From the NCBI RefSeq assembly GCF_028553765.1, contig NZ_CP067134.1, forward strand, positions 3,570,761-3,634,760: a stretch of DNA of 64,000 bases, in the 5' to 3' direction. This stretch comes from Paracoccus stylophorae. Lineage in GTDB: Bacteria > Pseudomonadota > Alphaproteobacteria > Rhodobacterales > Rhodobacteraceae. Within the stretch, counting starts at the first letter, position 1; the number at the start of each line of letters is the position of its first letter. The notes below the pieces were generated by a model. That model worked only from the letters and a program-made list of their open reading frames with translations. It was not told the origin of the DNA and did not search any database. Shown here in pieces: positions 52,267 to 61,326 of this stretch. The translations under genes and the position numbers were made by a program.

Positions 52267-53538
52267 TCAGGGGGTGAGCTTGTGGATCGCGCCCTCATCG
52301 ACCGCCACATAAAGGCTGTCATCGGGTCCCAGCACCAGCGACCGGAAACGTCCGGCCTCCATCCCCTCGGGCAGGGTCATCTCGGTCACGTCATAAACTT
52401 CGGACCCGTCATCGGACAATTCGATCACATCGATCCTCTGCCCGATCGGCGTCCCGCCAAAGCCGATCCCCATCAGGCCGACAACCAGGTGGCCGTCCCA
52501 GGCACCCCACGCGTCGCCTTCCAGAAAGGCGGCCGAAGACATGCCCTGCGACCAGCCGTTGTTGTCCCACATCGGGGGCATGGCGTCCGGATAGGTGGCA
52601 AGATCGGTCATCGGCATGAAGGCCGCCCGCTCATACCGGTTCATCCCTTCCATCTGGTTCGGGCTATAGCCGCAGTAATCGTCCGGGCAATCGCCGCGGC
52701 CCGCCATGTTGGCGCGCGGGTCCCAGCCGCCGTTGCCGCCGTTCACCAGCAAGGTGATCTCGTCCGAATGCCACGGACCGTGCTCGGCGATGATGGCACT
52801 GCCGGTGCCCGGGTGGAACGCGATCCCCTGCACGTTGCGATGTCCGTAGGTATAGGTGCGCTTGTCGAACCCTTCCGGAGGAGCGTTACCTTCGGCCGCG
52901 TTGCCGTCAGTGTCCAGGCGCAGCACCTTGGACCCCATCTGCGTCGGGCTTTGGGGCAGCTCCTCGTTATGGTTGTCGCCGGTCGTCAGCCAGAGGTGAC
53001 CCTCGGGCCCGAACCGGACACGGCCGCCGTTATGCGCGCCCACTTCACCGAACGGATGATCCGAAGCTTCCATCTTGTAGGGCACATCTTCGACGATATC
53101 CGTCCGCTCCGACACATCCGAAAAGTCCTCGTTCACCACCAGTCGCATCAGGCGGTTGGTATGCGGCGTCGCCATATTGGACGTCGAATACACATAAATC
53201 CTGCGATTTTCGGCAAAGTCGGGATCGACCGCGACGCCCATCATACCGGCCTGACCCTGGCAGAAAAGATCATCTGCCGTAGAGGCGTAACCTTCGACAC
53301 CGCCCATGCCCAGAAGCGCCTTGACGTCGCCCGAGGGCATCCGAACCGAAAGGCCCTTGCATTTTTCGGTGAAAAACATCGTGCCATCGTCAAGGAACGC
53401 CATGTCCCATGGATTTTCAAGTCCCTCCAGCACGACGGTATGCTTGAGACTGGACGTATTCTGCGCAAGGGCCGGCAGCGCAAACATGGCTGCCCCTGCG
53501 ACAAGCGGCAGTAACCCGTGGCGCGGTGCAAACGACAT
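52267..53538 (-). CDS. PQQ-dependent sugar dehydrogenase (soluble aldose dehydrogenase type)
   Basis: A 423-aa periplasmic protein with a signal peptide (about 1-25, ending ALPALAQ) and the beta-propeller of the soluble glucose/sorbosone dehydrogenase family. The key motif GAHNGGRVRFGPEGHLWLTTGD (given in parts: His in GAHNGGR, then FGPEGHL) matches the conserved PQQ/Ca region. GHRNVQGIAFHPGTG and IAEHGPWHSDEI follow. It would oxidise an aldose in the periplasm and pass electrons to a cytochrome; a c-type cytochrome lies 187 bp upstream in the same direction. GGAGGAG precedes the start at 53538. Confidence 0.9.
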   Translation of the reverse strand: MSFAPRHGLLPLVAGAAMFALPALAQNTSSLKHTVVLEGLENPWDMAFLDDGTMFFTEKCKGLSVRMPSGDVKALLGMGGVEGYASTADDLFCQGQAGMMGVAVDPDFAENRRIYVYSTSNMATPHTNRLMRLVVNEDFSDVSERTDIVEDVPYKMEASDHPFGEVGAHNGGRVRFGPEGHLWLTTGDNHNEELPQSPTQMGSKVLRLDTDGNAAEGNAPPEGFDKRTYTYGHRNVQGIAFHPGTGSAIIAEHGPWHSDEITLLVNGGNGGWDPRANMAGRGDCPDDYCGYSPNQMEGMNRYERAAFMPMTDLATYPDAMPPMWDNNGWSQGMSSAAFLEGDAWGAWDGHLVVGLMGIGFGGTPIGQRIDVIELSDDGSEVYDVTEMTLPEGMEAGRFRSLVLGPDDSLYVAVDEGAIHKLTP

Positions 53539-53726
53539 CGTCTCCTCCTTCGGTTAAGCGATTTCACGTCATCGACTTCGAAAACCTCTTCGATCCAGCA
53601 GTTTGTTCGACCTAGCCAATGAACCCTACAGTCGAAACGCATGTTAGACAAATTTCGCTCTGCCGACCCGGCCCGGATACCCCATCGGGGCCACGCCCGA
53701 CACCTCCAGCCCCTGCCCGCCTGCCG

Positions 53727-54092
53727 TCATTCCGGCAGCGAGACGATGAAACCGGCCAGATTCGAGATGTCTTGATCCGACAGTTCTTTTGTCACTGCCG
53801 CCATCAATGGCGTGTTCGGCCCCAGCTTTTCGCCCGCACGATACTGCTCCAGCCGCTGGACGAGATGGTCGGCCGGATGGCCGACCAGCTTCGGAAAGCT
53901 GGACACGCCTTCTGCCTTTCGACCGTGGCAGGCTCTGCACTCGCGCATATATTGTTTTTCGCCAGCGACAATATCGGCGGCAATTTCCGACCCCGCGTCG
54001 ACCGCATTCGGCTTGGCCTTCACCTCTGCGATTGCAGAACTGCCGCAAAACGCACTGGCAACAACCGCCGCGAGCAGAAATCCCCGTCCCAT
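53727..54092 (-). CDS. Periplasmic c-type cytochrome
   Basis: A 121-aa class I cytochrome c. A signal peptide (about 1-22, ending SSAIAE) is followed by one haem-binding motif C52-R-A-C55-H56. Met97 in GPNTPLMAAV is the likely distal ligand, and GHPADHLVQRLEQYRAGEK resembles cytochrome c4/c553-type proteins. AAGGA lies about 10 bases upstream of the start. Orientation and proximity suggest it accepts electrons from the PQQ sugar dehydrogenase downstream. Confidence 0.92.
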   Translation of the reverse strand: MGRGFLLAAVVASAFCGSSAIAEVKAKPNAVDAGSEIAADIVAGEKQYMRECRACHGRKAEGVSSFPKLVGHPADHLVQRLEQYRAGEKLGPNTPLMAAVTKELSDQDISNLAGFIVSLPE

Positions 54093-54648
54093 GATGTCAC
54101 GATCCTTTCGCTACAATTCGTCAAGCGCACCAGCCAGACCGGCCGCACTCCAACCCGGGAATCGTCATCCTGAAGCCACTGAACCCGATCATTGCGTGTT
54201 CCCGGCCCGTGAACAAGTCAGCAGATTGGGCGATGTTTCCGCAAGGCGGCTTGACGCTGGAGCTGATCCAAGCCGGGACGACTCGCAGGCAGTGGCGTGC
54301 GAACAGCGATGACGGCATGGGCGACGGCGGCGGCAAAAGGTAACACCGCCGCCCGACCGGGCCCGTTGACGATCCGTTGAACAACCGCGCGCCACCTGTG
54401 TACGCCCTGTGCACGGACGGTGCCGCGCCGGTGCATCCCCCGTGCAGCGAAAAACCCTGCATTCGCTGCCCGAAACGGGGCCGCGTTGCGCAGCCGGACA
54501 CCACGCAACGCACGCCCCCGTTGCGCCGCCGGCTGCGCCTCCGCCGCGCCGATGGACCCTTGCTTTGATGCACGCGCAGGCTACAATCGAGCAAGGATGT
54601 TGCGGCCAAGGCGCATGCCGCAACAGAAACGACAAGGGAGGAGCCGCC
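54093..54648. promoter_or_regulatory. Large divergent regulatory region with repeated inverted repeats
   Basis: This 556-bp stretch lies between the leftward cytochrome and rightward response regulator. It holds no supported gene. Structures seen: GGCGGCGG (54326-54333) / CCGCCGCC (54346-54353); GCGTTGCG (54483-54490) / CGCAACGC (54504-54511), with a further CGTTGCG at 54519-54525; and TGTTGCGGC (54598-54606) / GCCGCAACA (54617-54625). The TTGCG/CGCAA core recurs five times within 150 bp of the response-regulator start, as expected for a regulator binding region. Confidence 0.55.
54560..54587 (+). promoter_or_regulatory. Sigma70-type promoter of the response-regulator operon
   Basis: TTGCTT (54560-54565) and TACAAT (54582-54587) with a 16-bp spacer are good -35/-10 matches for a GC-rich genome. 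Transcription would start near 54595, at the left arm of the 54598-54625 inverted repeat, and run into the AAGGGAGGAG ribosome site at 54634-54643. Confidence 0.6.
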
Positions 54649-55350
54649 ATGACAGCCGCAGCCATGCGGGCGCAGCCGACGCGCGCCCCGACCACCGATC
54701 AGGTGCGCGAAATCCTGATCGTGGACGACCACCCGCTGATGTGCGACGCGCTGGCGCTGACACTGAAAATCAGCTTCGGCCTGAAAAACGTGCGCACCGC
54801 CCGCAGCCTGGCCGCCGCCATCGACGACATCAGATCGCAGGGCCTGCCCGACGCGGTGATCCTGGATCTGAACCTGCCCGACGCGCGCGGCGCCGAGGGT
54901 ATCGTGGCGCTGCAACGGCATCTGCCGAACGTGCCGATCACGATGATTTCCGCCGATCTGGACGGGCAGATGATCCGCGCCGCGATGGCCGCCGGCGCGC
55001 AGGGTTATGTCAGCAAATCCCTCAGCCGCGAGGCGCTGGTCGACAGCCTGCGCCGGATGTGGAACGGCGAATACGTCACGCCCGATGGCTATGAGCCCGG
55101 CACCGCCGATGCCGAGGACGAGGCCCGGGCCGAGCTTGCCCGCCGCTTTGCCACGCTGACGCCGCAGCAGATGCGGATCCTGCGGCTGATCTGTCTGGGC
55201 AAGGCCAACAAGGAAATCAGCTACGAACTGTCCATCGCCGAGGCGACGGTCAAGACCCATATCACCGCGATCATGTCCAAGATCAACGCCCGCCGCCGCA
55301 CGCAGGCGGTGCTGCTGGCAAACTCGGTCCGGCTGTTCGAGGCGGGCTGA
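54649..55350 (+). CDS. LuxR/NarL-type response regulator
   Basis: A 233-aa regulator. The receiver domain (about 22-140) has ILIVDDHPLMCDAL, phospho-acceptor Asp73 in VILDLNLPDA, and the Lys switch in GYVSKSLSRE. The C-terminal LuxR helix-turn-helix (about 168-225) contains LTPQQMRILRLICLGKANKE and EATVKTHITAIMSK. The start at 54649 has a strong AAGGGAGGAG site; a longer frame upstream is not supported. Its stop shares a base with the FIST gene start (TGATG). It is the likely partner of the hybrid kinase two genes downstream and a candidate to bind the TTGCG repeats in front of it. Confidence 0.93.
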   Translation: MTAAAMRAQPTRAPTTDQVREILIVDDHPLMCDALALTLKISFGLKNVRTARSLAAAIDDIRSQGLPDAVILDLNLPDARGAEGIVALQRHLPNVPITMISADLDGQMIRAAMAAGAQGYVSKSLSREALVDSLRRMWNGEYVTPDGYEPGTADAEDEARAELARRFATLTPQQMRILRLICLGKANKEISYELSIAEATVKTHITAIMSKINARRRTQAVLLANSVRLFEAG

Positions 55351-56537
55351 TGACCCCCAGCCCGGCCGCCAAACCGGCCGCCACCGGGCCGGTGGCTGTG
55401 CAGGCCGACCGGGGCGCCGGAACGGTCCAGACCCTGCTGGACGGGCTGCGCGACGCCGATCCCGCGCTGGTGCTGGTCTTCGGCGCGCGCGGCGACGATC
55501 TTGCCGGTCTGAGCCGGGGTCTGCGCGAGGGGCTGGGGCCGGATTGCACCATCGCCGGCTGCTCGTCGGCGGGAGAGATCGGGCCGGCGGGATATGCCTC
55601 GGACAGCATCGTTGCCATCGGCTTTCCTGCGGCCGGGTTCCGGGCCGGGGCGGTCGTGCTGGACAATCTGGCGGGTCTGCCGGTGTCGGACTGGATGGCC
55701 GCGCTGCGCCGGCTGCACGAATCGTTCGCACCCGATCCGCGCCGGTCGCTGTTCGGGCTGCTGCTGGTCGATGGCATCGCCGGGCAGGAAGACGCGCTGG
55801 TGGCCACCATCGACGCCGCCCTGCCCTCGGTGCCGACGCTTGGCGGATCGGCCGGCGACGGGCTGGAATTTCGCCGCACCACGTTGCTGGCGGGCGATGC
55901 GGTGATGACGAACGCCGCGATCTTCCTGCTGGTGGAAACCGATCTGGCCGTCAGCGAGGTGACATTCGCCCATTTCAGCCCGACCGAAACGCGCGCCGTC
56001 GTCACCGCCGCCATCCCCGACAAGCGTCGCATCCTTGAACTGAACGCCGAACCCGCGGCCGCTGAATATGCGCGGATCGTCGGCGTGCCGGTGGACCGGC
56101 TGACGCCGACCGAATTTGCCCGCCACCCGCTGCTGCTGCGGATGGGCAAGCGGCACCATGTCCGCGCCATCAGCGCCGTGACCGAGGATCGCGGCCTGTC
56201 GCTGATGTCGGCCATCGACACCGGCACGGTGCTGACCGTGGGCCGGGCCGGCGATCTGACGCAGGGCTTTGCCGAGGCGCTGGAATCGCTGCCGCGCCCG
56301 CCCTTGATGGTGCTGGGCTTCGACTGCATCCTGCGGCGTCTGGCGCTGGAACGCGCGGGGCTGGTTCAGGCGATGTCCGATCTGTTCACCCGCTATCGCG
56401 TGGCAGGGTTCAACACCTATGGCGAACAGCACAGCGGCATGCATGTGAACCAGACCTTCGTGGGTCTGGCCTTCATGCCGGCGCAGGACGCGGCAGCCTC
56501 GCCGGTCGGCGAGACGGGCAATCCCGATGCTGCGTGA
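55350..56537 (+). CDS. FIST-domain sensor protein
   Basis: A 395-aa cytoplasmic protein with FIST_N (about 25-210; GCSSAGEIGPAGYASDS and LLLVDGIAG) and FIST_C (about 225-370; FARHPLLLRMGK and GFNTYGEQHSGMHVNQTFVG, which is the family end motif). FIST proteins are thought to bind small ligands such as amino acids and to signal to kinases; the mechanism is not established. Its start overlaps the response-regulator stop and its end overlaps the kinase gene by 11 bp, so the three are produced together. Confidence 0.93.
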   Translation: MTPSPAAKPAATGPVAVQADRGAGTVQTLLDGLRDADPALVLVFGARGDDLAGLSRGLREGLGPDCTIAGCSSAGEIGPAGYASDSIVAIGFPAAGFRAGAVVLDNLAGLPVSDWMAALRRLHESFAPDPRRSLFGLLLVDGIAGQEDALVATIDAALPSVPTLGGSAGDGLEFRRTTLLAGDAVMTNAAIFLLVETDLAVSEVTFAHFSPTETRAVVTAAIPDKRRILELNAEPAAAEYARIVGVPVDRLTPTEFARHPLLLRMGKRHHVRAISAVTEDRGLSLMSAIDTGTVLTVGRAGDLTQGFAEALESLPRPPLMVLGFDCILRRLALERAGLVQAMSDLFTRYRVAGFNTYGEQHSGMHVNQTFVGLAFMPAQDAAASPVGETGNPDAA

Positions 56538-57852
56538 CGACGACCCGCCCGAGCGGCGGATCGAAAAGCTGCGCCGGATCAACGATGTGCTGATCGGCCG
56601 GATCGACCGGCTGGAGGAATCGCGCGGCTCGGCCTGGTCGATGTTCCAGGCGGCCGTCGCGCTGGAACAGGAGGTGCTGACCCGCACGCGGCAGCTGGAA
56701 AAGGCGCTGGCCGATCTGTCGCAACGAAACCGCGAACTGGCCGTCGCCCGCGCCAGCGCCGAAGAGGCCAACCGGTCGAAGACCCGGTTTCTGCGCGCGG
56801 CCAGCCACGATCTGCTGCAACCCCTGTCGGCGGCGCGGCTGTTCCTGTCGGCGCTGTCGGACACGGGTATGGACGATCACCAGCAGGAACTGGCCGGCCG
56901 CCTGTCGGGCGCCTTCGAATCGGTCGAGGAGCTGATGCACGCGGTTCTGGACATCTCGCGGCTGGACAGCCAGCGGATCGAGTTTCACCGCCAACCCGTG
57001 CCCCTGGGCGATCTGTTCCGCCGGCTGGCGGCCGAATATGCGCCGCTGGCCGAGGCCAGGGGGCTGCGGCTGCGATTCGTGCCCACCGCCGCCGTGGTCG
57101 AAAGCGATCCGGTTTTTCTGCGCCGCATCGCCCAGAACCTGGTGTCGAACGCGATCAAGTATACGCAGCGCGGCGGCGTCGTCGTCGGCGTGCGGCGGCA
57201 GGGGCCGATCTGCTGGCTGTGCGTGCACGACAGCGGCGTCGGCATCCCGGCGGTGGATCGCAACCGGATTTTCGACGAGTTCCAGCGCCTCGGCAACGAC
57301 AGCGGCGCGCCCGGCATGGGGCTGGGCCTGTCCATCGTGCGCCGCGCCTGCAACAAGCTGGGCCATCCGATCAGCATGACGTCCGAGGCGATGCGCGGCA
57401 CGCTGTTCCGCGTAGGCCTGCCCGCCGTGACCGACGGCGCGGGCGCGGCGCGGGCCGATGCGCCGGGCGCGGCGGTCCGGTCGCTGCGCGGTCGTGTGGC
57501 GCTGGTGGTGGAAAACGACGCCGGCATGCGGCGCGGATACGAGCTGGTTCTGACCGACCGGCTGGGGATGGTGGCCCGCGCCACCGGCGGCACGGCCGAG
57601 GCGGTGGCCGCGATGGGCGAAGAGCCGCCCGACGTGATCCTGGCCGATTATCACCTGGAACAGGGCGATACCGGCGTGCATGCGATCCAGACTTTGCGCG
57701 CGCGTGCCGGCCGCCCTGTCCCCGCCGTCATGGTCACCGCCCATCGCGACCCCGACATCGCCCGCGCGTGCGCGACGCTTGGGGTCAGCCTGATGGAAAA
57801 GCCGGTGCGTCCGGACGAGCTGGCCGAGATTCTGGGCCGGATCCTTGCCTGA
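56527..57852 (+). CDS. Hybrid histidine kinase without transmembrane segments
   Basis: A 441-aa soluble kinase. An N-terminal coiled-coil (about 10-80) precedes the HisKA box with His94 in AASHDLLQPLSAARL. The HATPase domain has NLVSNAIKYTQRGG, VHDSGVGIP and PGMGLGLSIVRRA. A C-terminal receiver (about 320-441) carries Asp374 in ILADYHLEQG. With no membrane or sensor domain of its own, it probably takes its input from the FIST protein encoded just upstream (11-bp overlap) and passes phosphate to the response regulator at 54649. Confidence 0.93.
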   Translation: MLRDDDPPERRIEKLRRINDVLIGRIDRLEESRGSAWSMFQAAVALEQEVLTRTRQLEKALADLSQRNRELAVARASAEEANRSKTRFLRAASHDLLQPLSAARLFLSALSDTGMDDHQQELAGRLSGAFESVEELMHAVLDISRLDSQRIEFHRQPVPLGDLFRRLAAEYAPLAEARGLRLRFVPTAAVVESDPVFLRRIAQNLVSNAIKYTQRGGVVVGVRRQGPICWLCVHDSGVGIPAVDRNRIFDEFQRLGNDSGAPGMGLGLSIVRRACNKLGHPISMTSEAMRGTLFRVGLPAVTDGAGAARADAPGAAVRSLRGRVALVVENDAGMRRGYELVLTDRLGMVARATGGTAEAVAAMGEEPPDVILADYHLEQGDTGVHAIQTLRARAGRPVPAVMVTAHRDPDIARACATLGVSLMEKPVRPDELAEILGRILA

Positions 57853-57946
57853 TCCTGCGACCAAGGGGCCAGAGGCAGGGCGGCGGGGCTTGCCCTTGCC
57901 GGCGCGCGGCGCAACTGTTGTCACACCGACACGGGGAGGACGACCG

Positions 57947-58567
57947 ATGACACGCGCCATCGCCATCGCGACGTGGCTGGGCCTTGCCGCGACAAGCGCG
58001 CCGGTCGCGCAGGCGGGCGAGGCCGGGGACGCGGTCTTTGCCGAACGCGCGCCCTGGGCGCTGGATGGCGACGGGCTGACATGGGATTTGCAGGTGCAGG
58101 GGCCGGCAGCGCCCGGTTTCGTGCCGGTCGAGGACGGGTCCGTGCGGCTGACCCGCACCATCGATCCGGCGGACGGGCAGCCGGTGTTGCAGGTCACGCG
58201 CGACACCGGCACGGACACGCGCCGCATCGGCGCGTTCCCGATCTCGGGCGGCGATCCGGTGCTGGTCCTGTTTCTGGAACAGACCGCGCGCGACATGGCG
58301 GCGCTGACCGGCGGCAGCCCGTTCTATATCCGCAACCGCATCAAGGACGCGGTGTTCCGGGGCGGGCGCATCGCGCGCAGGGACGGGCAGGCAATCGCCG
58401 TGTTCCACCCGTTCGCGGACGACCCCAACGCGGCACGGATGGGCGGCTTCGACACGCTGGCCCTGACCTTCGTGCTGGACGGGAACCCCAAGGCCCCGAT
58501 CCGCCAGATGCTTGCCGCGACCGAGGGCGGCACCCCCGGCTATCTCAACCGTCTGGTGCTGGAATGA
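57947..58567 (+). CDS. Exported protein of unknown function
   Basis: A 206-aa protein with a signal peptide (about 1-23, ending PVAQAGEAGD). The mature part has no Cys and no known motif that I recognise; it includes TWDLQVQGPAAPGF, RIGAFPISGGDPVLVLFLEQTARDMA and FYIRNRIKDA. The start at 57947 has GGGGAGGA upstream. It follows the hybrid kinase by 94 bp and overlaps the next gene by 4 bp. As part of the signalling operon it may be a periplasmic component of the system that is sensed or regulated. I do not assign a function. Confidence 0.8.
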   Translation: MTRAIAIATWLGLAATSAPVAQAGEAGDAVFAERAPWALDGDGLTWDLQVQGPAAPGFVPVEDGSVRLTRTIDPADGQPVLQVTRDTGTDTRRIGAFPISGGDPVLVLFLEQTARDMAALTGGSPFYIRNRIKDAVFRGGRIARRDGQAIAVFHPFADDPNAARMGGFDTLALTFVLDGNPKAPIRQMLAATEGGTPGYLNRLVLE

Positions 58568-58905
58568 GGCGGGCGCTGATCCTGATGGCGGCGCTGTCGG
58601 TCCCGTCGGCTGCGGCGCGGGCGCAGGCCGTGAACGATTATCCGACCAATGCGCGGGCGGAATACGTGTTCACCTGCATGGCCACCAATGGCGAGACGCG
58701 CGAGATGCTGGACCGCTGTTCCTGCGCCATCGACCAGATCGCGTCCGTCCTTCCCTATGCGGATTACGTCAGCGCCGAGACGGTGTTGCGGATGCGTCAG
58801 GTGACCGGCGAACGGGCGTCGATGTTCAAGGGCATGGCGCAGATGACCGAGATGGTCGCCACTCTGCGCCGCGCCGAGGCCGAGGCGGAAATCCTCTGCT
58901 TCTGA
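58564..58905 (+). CDS. Small exported Cys-rich protein of unknown function
   Basis: A 113-aa protein with a signal peptide (about 1-21, ending AARAQA) and four Cys in the mature part: one in VFTCMATNG, two in DRCSCAIDQI and one at the C-terminus (EILCF). The spacing suggests two disulfides. The remainder is helical (SAETVLRMRQV...EMVATLRRAEAEAE). It overlaps the preceding exported-protein gene by 4 bp and probably works with it in the periplasm. Function unknown. Confidence 0.8.
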   Translation: MRRALILMAALSVPSAAARAQAVNDYPTNARAEYVFTCMATNGETREMLDRCSCAIDQIASVLPYADYVSAETVLRMRQVTGERASMFKGMAQMTEMVATLRRAEAEAEILCF

Positions 58906-58942
58906 CCCTGCGGGCGGACGGCCCGAGCCGGACGCTGCCCGT

Positions 58943-60475
58943 TCAGCCCAGCCCCAGCCCAAGCGCGGCGCCGGCCACCAGTGACAGCAGCGCGACCAGC
59001 CACAGCGGCACGCGCGCCCGGGGCTGCGGTGGCGGGCGCACGCCGTCGGGATGGGCGCGGTCCCACAGCGCATGTTCGACGATCTGCGGCAGCAGCGGGC
59101 CATAGCGGCCCACCGTCTGGGCCACGCGCGCCATGTCGCGCGCCAGCGCCTTCGGCCCCAGATTCGAACGGATATAGTCGGAGACGACCGGGCGCGCGGC
59201 CTCCCAGATGTTCAGCTGCGGATCGACGGATCGCGCCACGCCCTCGACCACGACCATCGTGCGTTGCAGCAGGATCAGCTGCGTCTGCGTGCGCATCCCG
59301 AAGCGTTCGGTCACCTCGAACAGATAGGCCAGCAGGCTGGCCATCGAGATCTGCGAGGCATCGGCGCCGAAGATCGGCTCGCCCACGGCGCGCAGGGCGC
59401 GGGCGAACTGCGCCTCGTCGCGGTCGCGCGGGACATAGCCCGCCTCGAAATGCACCCGCGCCACGCGGCGATAGTCGCGCTTGATGAACCCCATCAGGAT
59501 TTCGGCATAGATGCGGCGGGTATATTCGTCGATCTCGCCCATGATGCCGAAATCATAGGCGATCACGTCGCCGTTCGGCGCGACCTTGAGATTGCCGTGA
59601 TGCATGTCGGCGTGAAAGAACCCGTCGCGCAGCGCGTGCTGCAGGAACAGCTGCACCACCCGCGTCGCGATATGGGTGACGTCGTGCCCGGCGGCGATCA
59701 GCGCATCGCGGTCGCCCATCGGCAGCCCTTCGGCCCAGTCCGAGGTCAGGATACGCCGCCCCGACAGCGGCCAGTGCGGGCGCGGCACCTGGAAGTTCGC
59801 GTCCCCGCGCGTGTTTTCGGCAAATTCCGACGCCGCCGCGGCCTCCAGCCGCATGTCCTGTTCGCCGGTCACGACGCTTTCGAAATGGCTGACTACGTCG
59901 CGCGGGCGCAGGCGGCGGCTGCCGGGTGACAGCGCCTCAATGATCGAGGCGGCGAAATGGAACGCGTCGATGTCGCGGCGGAAGGCCGCGCCGATCCCCG
60001 GTCGCAGCACCTTGACGGCGACCTCGCGGCCGCTGTCGCGCACGCGGGCGCGGTGGACCTGCGCGATCGAAGCGGCGGCGACGGGTTCGGAAAACTCGGA
60101 GAACAGCAGATCGACCGGCTGGCGCAGCTCGGCCGCGACGATCTGGCGGGCCTGATCGGTCGGAAAGGGCGGCAGACGATCCTGCAACATGCGCAGCTGC
60201 CCGGCCAGTTCGGTGCCGACCACGTCGGCGCGCGTCGACAGGATCTGGCCGAACTTGATATAGGCCGGGCCCAGTGCGGTGATCGCCCGCGTGACCGGCG
60301 GCAGGTTCGGATCGCCCTTGTAGCCCAGCCAGCGGAACGGCCAGCCCAGGACGCGCGCGGCGATCCGCAGACGCGGCGGCGCCTCAAGCGCGTCCAGCGC
60401 CACCCCCATCGCGCCGCTGCGTTCGAACGTGGCGCCGGTGCGGATCAGGCGCAGGATGTTGTGCGGGCCGCGCAT
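58943..60475 (-). CDS. ubiB: UbiB, ubiquinone biosynthesis atypical kinase/ATPase
   Basis: A 510-aa protein of the UbiB/ADCK family needed for coenzyme Q synthesis. The family KxGQ motif is in YIKFGQILSTRADVV. The kinase-like core has VAVKVLRPGIG, FFHADMHHGNLKV (catalytic loop) and IAYDFGIMGEID (metal Asp). Two C-terminal hydrophobic segments (about 487-510) would anchor it in the membrane. It starts 3 bp after the ubiE stop in the same direction. The order ubiE-ubiB beside mutM and rpsT is common in alphaproteobacteria. Confidence 0.95.
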   Translation of the reverse strand: MRGPHNILRLIRTGATFERSGAMGVALDALEAPPRLRIAARVLGWPFRWLGYKGDPNLPPVTRAITALGPAYIKFGQILSTRADVVGTELAGQLRMLQDRLPPFPTDQARQIVAAELRQPVDLLFSEFSEPVAAASIAQVHRARVRDSGREVAVKVLRPGIGAAFRRDIDAFHFAASIIEALSPGSRRLRPRDVVSHFESVVTGEQDMRLEAAAASEFAENTRGDANFQVPRPHWPLSGRRILTSDWAEGLPMGDRDALIAAGHDVTHIATRVVQLFLQHALRDGFFHADMHHGNLKVAPNGDVIAYDFGIMGEIDEYTRRIYAEILMGFIKRDYRRVARVHFEAGYVPRDRDEAQFARALRAVGEPIFGADASQISMASLLAYLFEVTERFGMRTQTQLILLQRTMVVVEGVARSVDPQLNIWEAARPVVSDYIRSNLGPKALARDMARVAQTVGRYGPLLPQIVEHALWDRAHPDGVRPPPQPRARVPLWLVALLSLVAGAALGLGLG

Positions 60476-60478
60476 GGG

Positions 60479-61225
60479 CTACAACTTCCAGCCGGAATGC
60501 AGCGCGGCGATGCCCATCGACAGGTTGCGATACTGGACCCGGTCGAACCCCGCCTCGCGGATCATGCGGGCGAAATCCTCCTGGTCGGGAAACTGGCGGA
60601 TCGATTCGACCAGATACTGATAGCTGTCGCGATCCCCGGTCACCGCCTGCCCCATCGCCGGAATGACGTTGAAGCTGTAGCGGTCATAGGCCCACTGCAT
60701 CGCCGGCACCGGAATCCGGCTGAATTCCAGCACCATCAGCCGGCCGCCGGGACGCAGGACGCGACAGGCCTGCGACAGGGCGTCCGCGATGCGGGTGACG
60801 TTGCGGATGCCGAAGCTGATCGTATAGCGGTCGAAGCTGTCATCGGCAAAGGGCAGCGCCATCGCGTCGCCGGTGACCCATGCCAGCCGGTCGGCCTTTT
60901 CGGCGGCTTCGGCCCGCTGGCGCCCCTCGACCAGCATCGCCTCGGTCATGTCGCAGACGGTGACGCGCGCGCCGGGCGCACGATCCAGAAACCGGAACGC
61001 GACATCGCCGGTGCCGCCGGCCACGTCCAGCAGATGCTGGCCGTCGCGCGGCGCCAGCCAGTCCATCATCGCGGTCTTCCAGGCGCGATGGATTCCCGCG
61101 CTCATCAAATCGTTCATCAGGTCATAGCGCGATGCGACGCTGGAAAAGACGCCGTGAACCATGCCGGCCTTGGCGTCCTCGTCCACGGTCTGAAAGCCGA
61201 AATGGGTCTGCTTCTTCTCGCTCAT
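60479..61225 (-). CDS. ubiE: UbiE, ubiquinone/menaquinone C-methyltransferase
   Basis: A 248-aa SAM-dependent methyltransferase of quinone biosynthesis. Family signatures are [17 protein letters not shown] near the N-terminus, the SAM motif [17 protein letters not shown], and [17 protein letters not shown] with [14 protein letters not shown]. The start [11 protein letters not shown] at 61225 is typical of the family; 19 codons upstream to another ATG are excluded. It is divergent from mutM across about 100 bp and is followed by ubiB. Confidence 0.96.
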   Translation of the reverse strand: MSEKKQTHFGFQTVDEDAKAGMVHGVFSSVASRYDLMNDLMSAGIHRAWKTAMMDWLAPRDGQHLLDVAGGTGDVAFRFLDRAPGARVTVCDMTEAMLVEGRQRAEAAEKADRLAWVTGDAMALPFADDSFDRYTISFGIRNVTRIADALSQACRVLRPGGRLMVLEFSRIPVPAMQWAYDRYSFNVIPAMGQAVTGDRDSYQYLVESIRQFPDQEDFARMIREAGFDRVQYRNLSMGIAALHSGWKL

Positions 61226-61326
61226 CACGCTTGCCGTCCGCCTGTTCAGTCGCCAGATAGTGCCGGCGCGCCGCGCGCACAATGACCGGGATGCGCCACA
61301 GGCGCAATGCAGCGAAGGGACCGCGA

